Notes under the pieces: model-generated
What the model was told of the DNA's origin: nothing
The model's input: the letters and a program-made list of their open reading frames with translations, nothing else
Databases searched by the model: none
Position numbers and translations under genes: made by a program
Shown here: positions 5,596-6,097 of the stretch, in pieces
Position numbering within the stretch: position 1 is the first letter of the stretch
How the letters are laid out: each line of letters starts with the position of its first letter
Assembly (NCBI GenBank): GCA_963843065.1
Contig: CAWJKX010000022.1
Span: 1-6,097 of the forward strand
Direction of reading: 5' to 3'
DNA from: JAGVPT01 sp963843065
GTDB taxonomy: Bacteria; Bacteroidota; Ignavibacteria; UBA10030; UBA8401
Length of the DNA stretch: 6,097 bases

Positions 5596-6093
5596 ATGGA
5601 ACTAGACATTCGCGAGATGGAACGGAAGCTCCTTCCGCCAACCGATGTGGCGGCACAGATCCAGAAGTTGGAAGAAGAGCTGATCTTTGAGCGGGACCGG
5701 AATCTCCGAACGCTCGCAGACTTCAAGAATTATCGCCGCCGCATTGAGCGGGACAGCAACAAAGCTGCCGACGACGGCAAACGCGCGCTCATGCTTGCGC
5801 TTTTAGATATTATCGACGATTTGGAGAAGGCGATGCAATGGGCCGGCAACGAAGAGCAGCCGTTTGTGCAGGGCGTGCGAAACATCCACAAAAAATTTCT
5901 TGCGATGTTGGAATTGCACGGAGTTCATCCCTTTGTCAGCGTCGGTGCGCCGTTCGACCATAATCTGCATGAGGCGGTGACCATCGCGAACAAAAATGGG
6001 AGTGTGCCGGGAACCGTTCTTGATGAGCTGCGCCGCGGCTACCTCTGGAAGAATGAACTGCTGCGCCATGCACAAGTGCGAGTTTCAGGATAA
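5596..6093 (+). CDS. grpE: GrpE, nucleotide exchange factor of the DnaK (Hsp70) chaperone
   Basis: GrpE acts as a cytosolic dimer that opens the DnaK nucleotide site to release ADP, driving the DnaK-DnaJ folding cycle. The 165-residue protein is somewhat short for the family (usually about 180-210) because the acidic, disordered N-terminus is reduced. Residues 18-60 form the long dimer helix with the signature 'ADFKNYRRRIERD' (41-53). 'LLDIIDDLEKAM' (69-80) follows, then 'GVRNIHKKFLAMLELHGV' (93-110). The beta-domain contains 'PFDHNLHEAV' (119-128), 'PGTVLDELRRGYLWKNELLR' (138-157) and 'AQVRV' (159-163). The usual 'LRPA' reads 'LRHA' here. The ATG is chosen by AGAGG (5585-5589) six bases upstream. 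The window ends four bases after the stop, so a following dnaJ or dnaK cannot be seen. The Trp/Asn-containing 'GYLWKNELL' variant suggests it could be a second, stress-type GrpE copy. Confidence 0.95.
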   Translation: MELDIREMERKLLPPTDVAAQIQKLEEELIFERDRNLRTLADFKNYRRRIERDSNKAADDGKRALMLALLDIIDDLEKAMQWAGNEEQPFVQGVRNIHKKFLAMLELHGVHPFVSVGAPFDHNLHEAVTIANKNGSVPGTVLDELRRGYLWKNELLRHAQVRVSG

Positions 6094-6097
6094 CGAA

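Overview
The window reads as chromosomal DNA of a Gram-negative bacterium of the Bacteroidota/Chlorobi/Ignavibacteria side of the FCB group. The best evidence is a type IX secretion (Por) C-terminal sorting domain of the 'QNYPNPFNPST' kind at the end of the gene at 2245-2904. Two further points agree with this: a secreted tyrosine-rich protein whose signal peptide ends in Ala-Gln, and a 5'-truncated protein with a PKD-like strand region and a C-terminal Phe of outer-membrane type. The exact phylum is inferred. No rRNA or other phylogenetic marker is present. All recognisable genes lie on the + strand.

Layout: (1) 1-996, the 3' part of a large cell-surface or outer-membrane protein. (2) 1106-2194, an Old Yellow Enzyme family FMN ene-reductase. 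(3) 2245-2904, an exported cupredoxin-fold protein with a T9SS sorting tail, in which both histidine copper ligands appear to be replaced. (4) 3038-4048, a zinc-independent MDR-family NADPH alkenal/enone reductase (CurA/PTGR type) with a GTG start. (5) 4201-4689, a small secreted tyrosine-rich protein of unknown function. (6) 4690-4978, no intact gene, but a decayed copy of the 3' end of the MDR reductase gene at 4770-4937. (7) 4979-5474, a low-affinity iron permease (Fet4-like) gene split by a one-base frameshift near 5141. (8) 5596-6093, a grpE gene encoding the DnaK nucleotide exchange factor.

The genes do not form one obvious pathway. Two unrelated enzymes that both reduce activated C=C bonds (OYE and MDR) flank the exported cupredoxin-like protein, which may point to electrophile or stress defence. 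With grpE and an iron permease nearby, the window looks like a mixed housekeeping and stress region. I see no CRISPR array, insertion sequence, phage gene, tRNA or rRNA. The points most worth a second look are the cupredoxin with a dismantled copper site, the frameshifted permease, and the MDR gene relic. None is clearly a new system.
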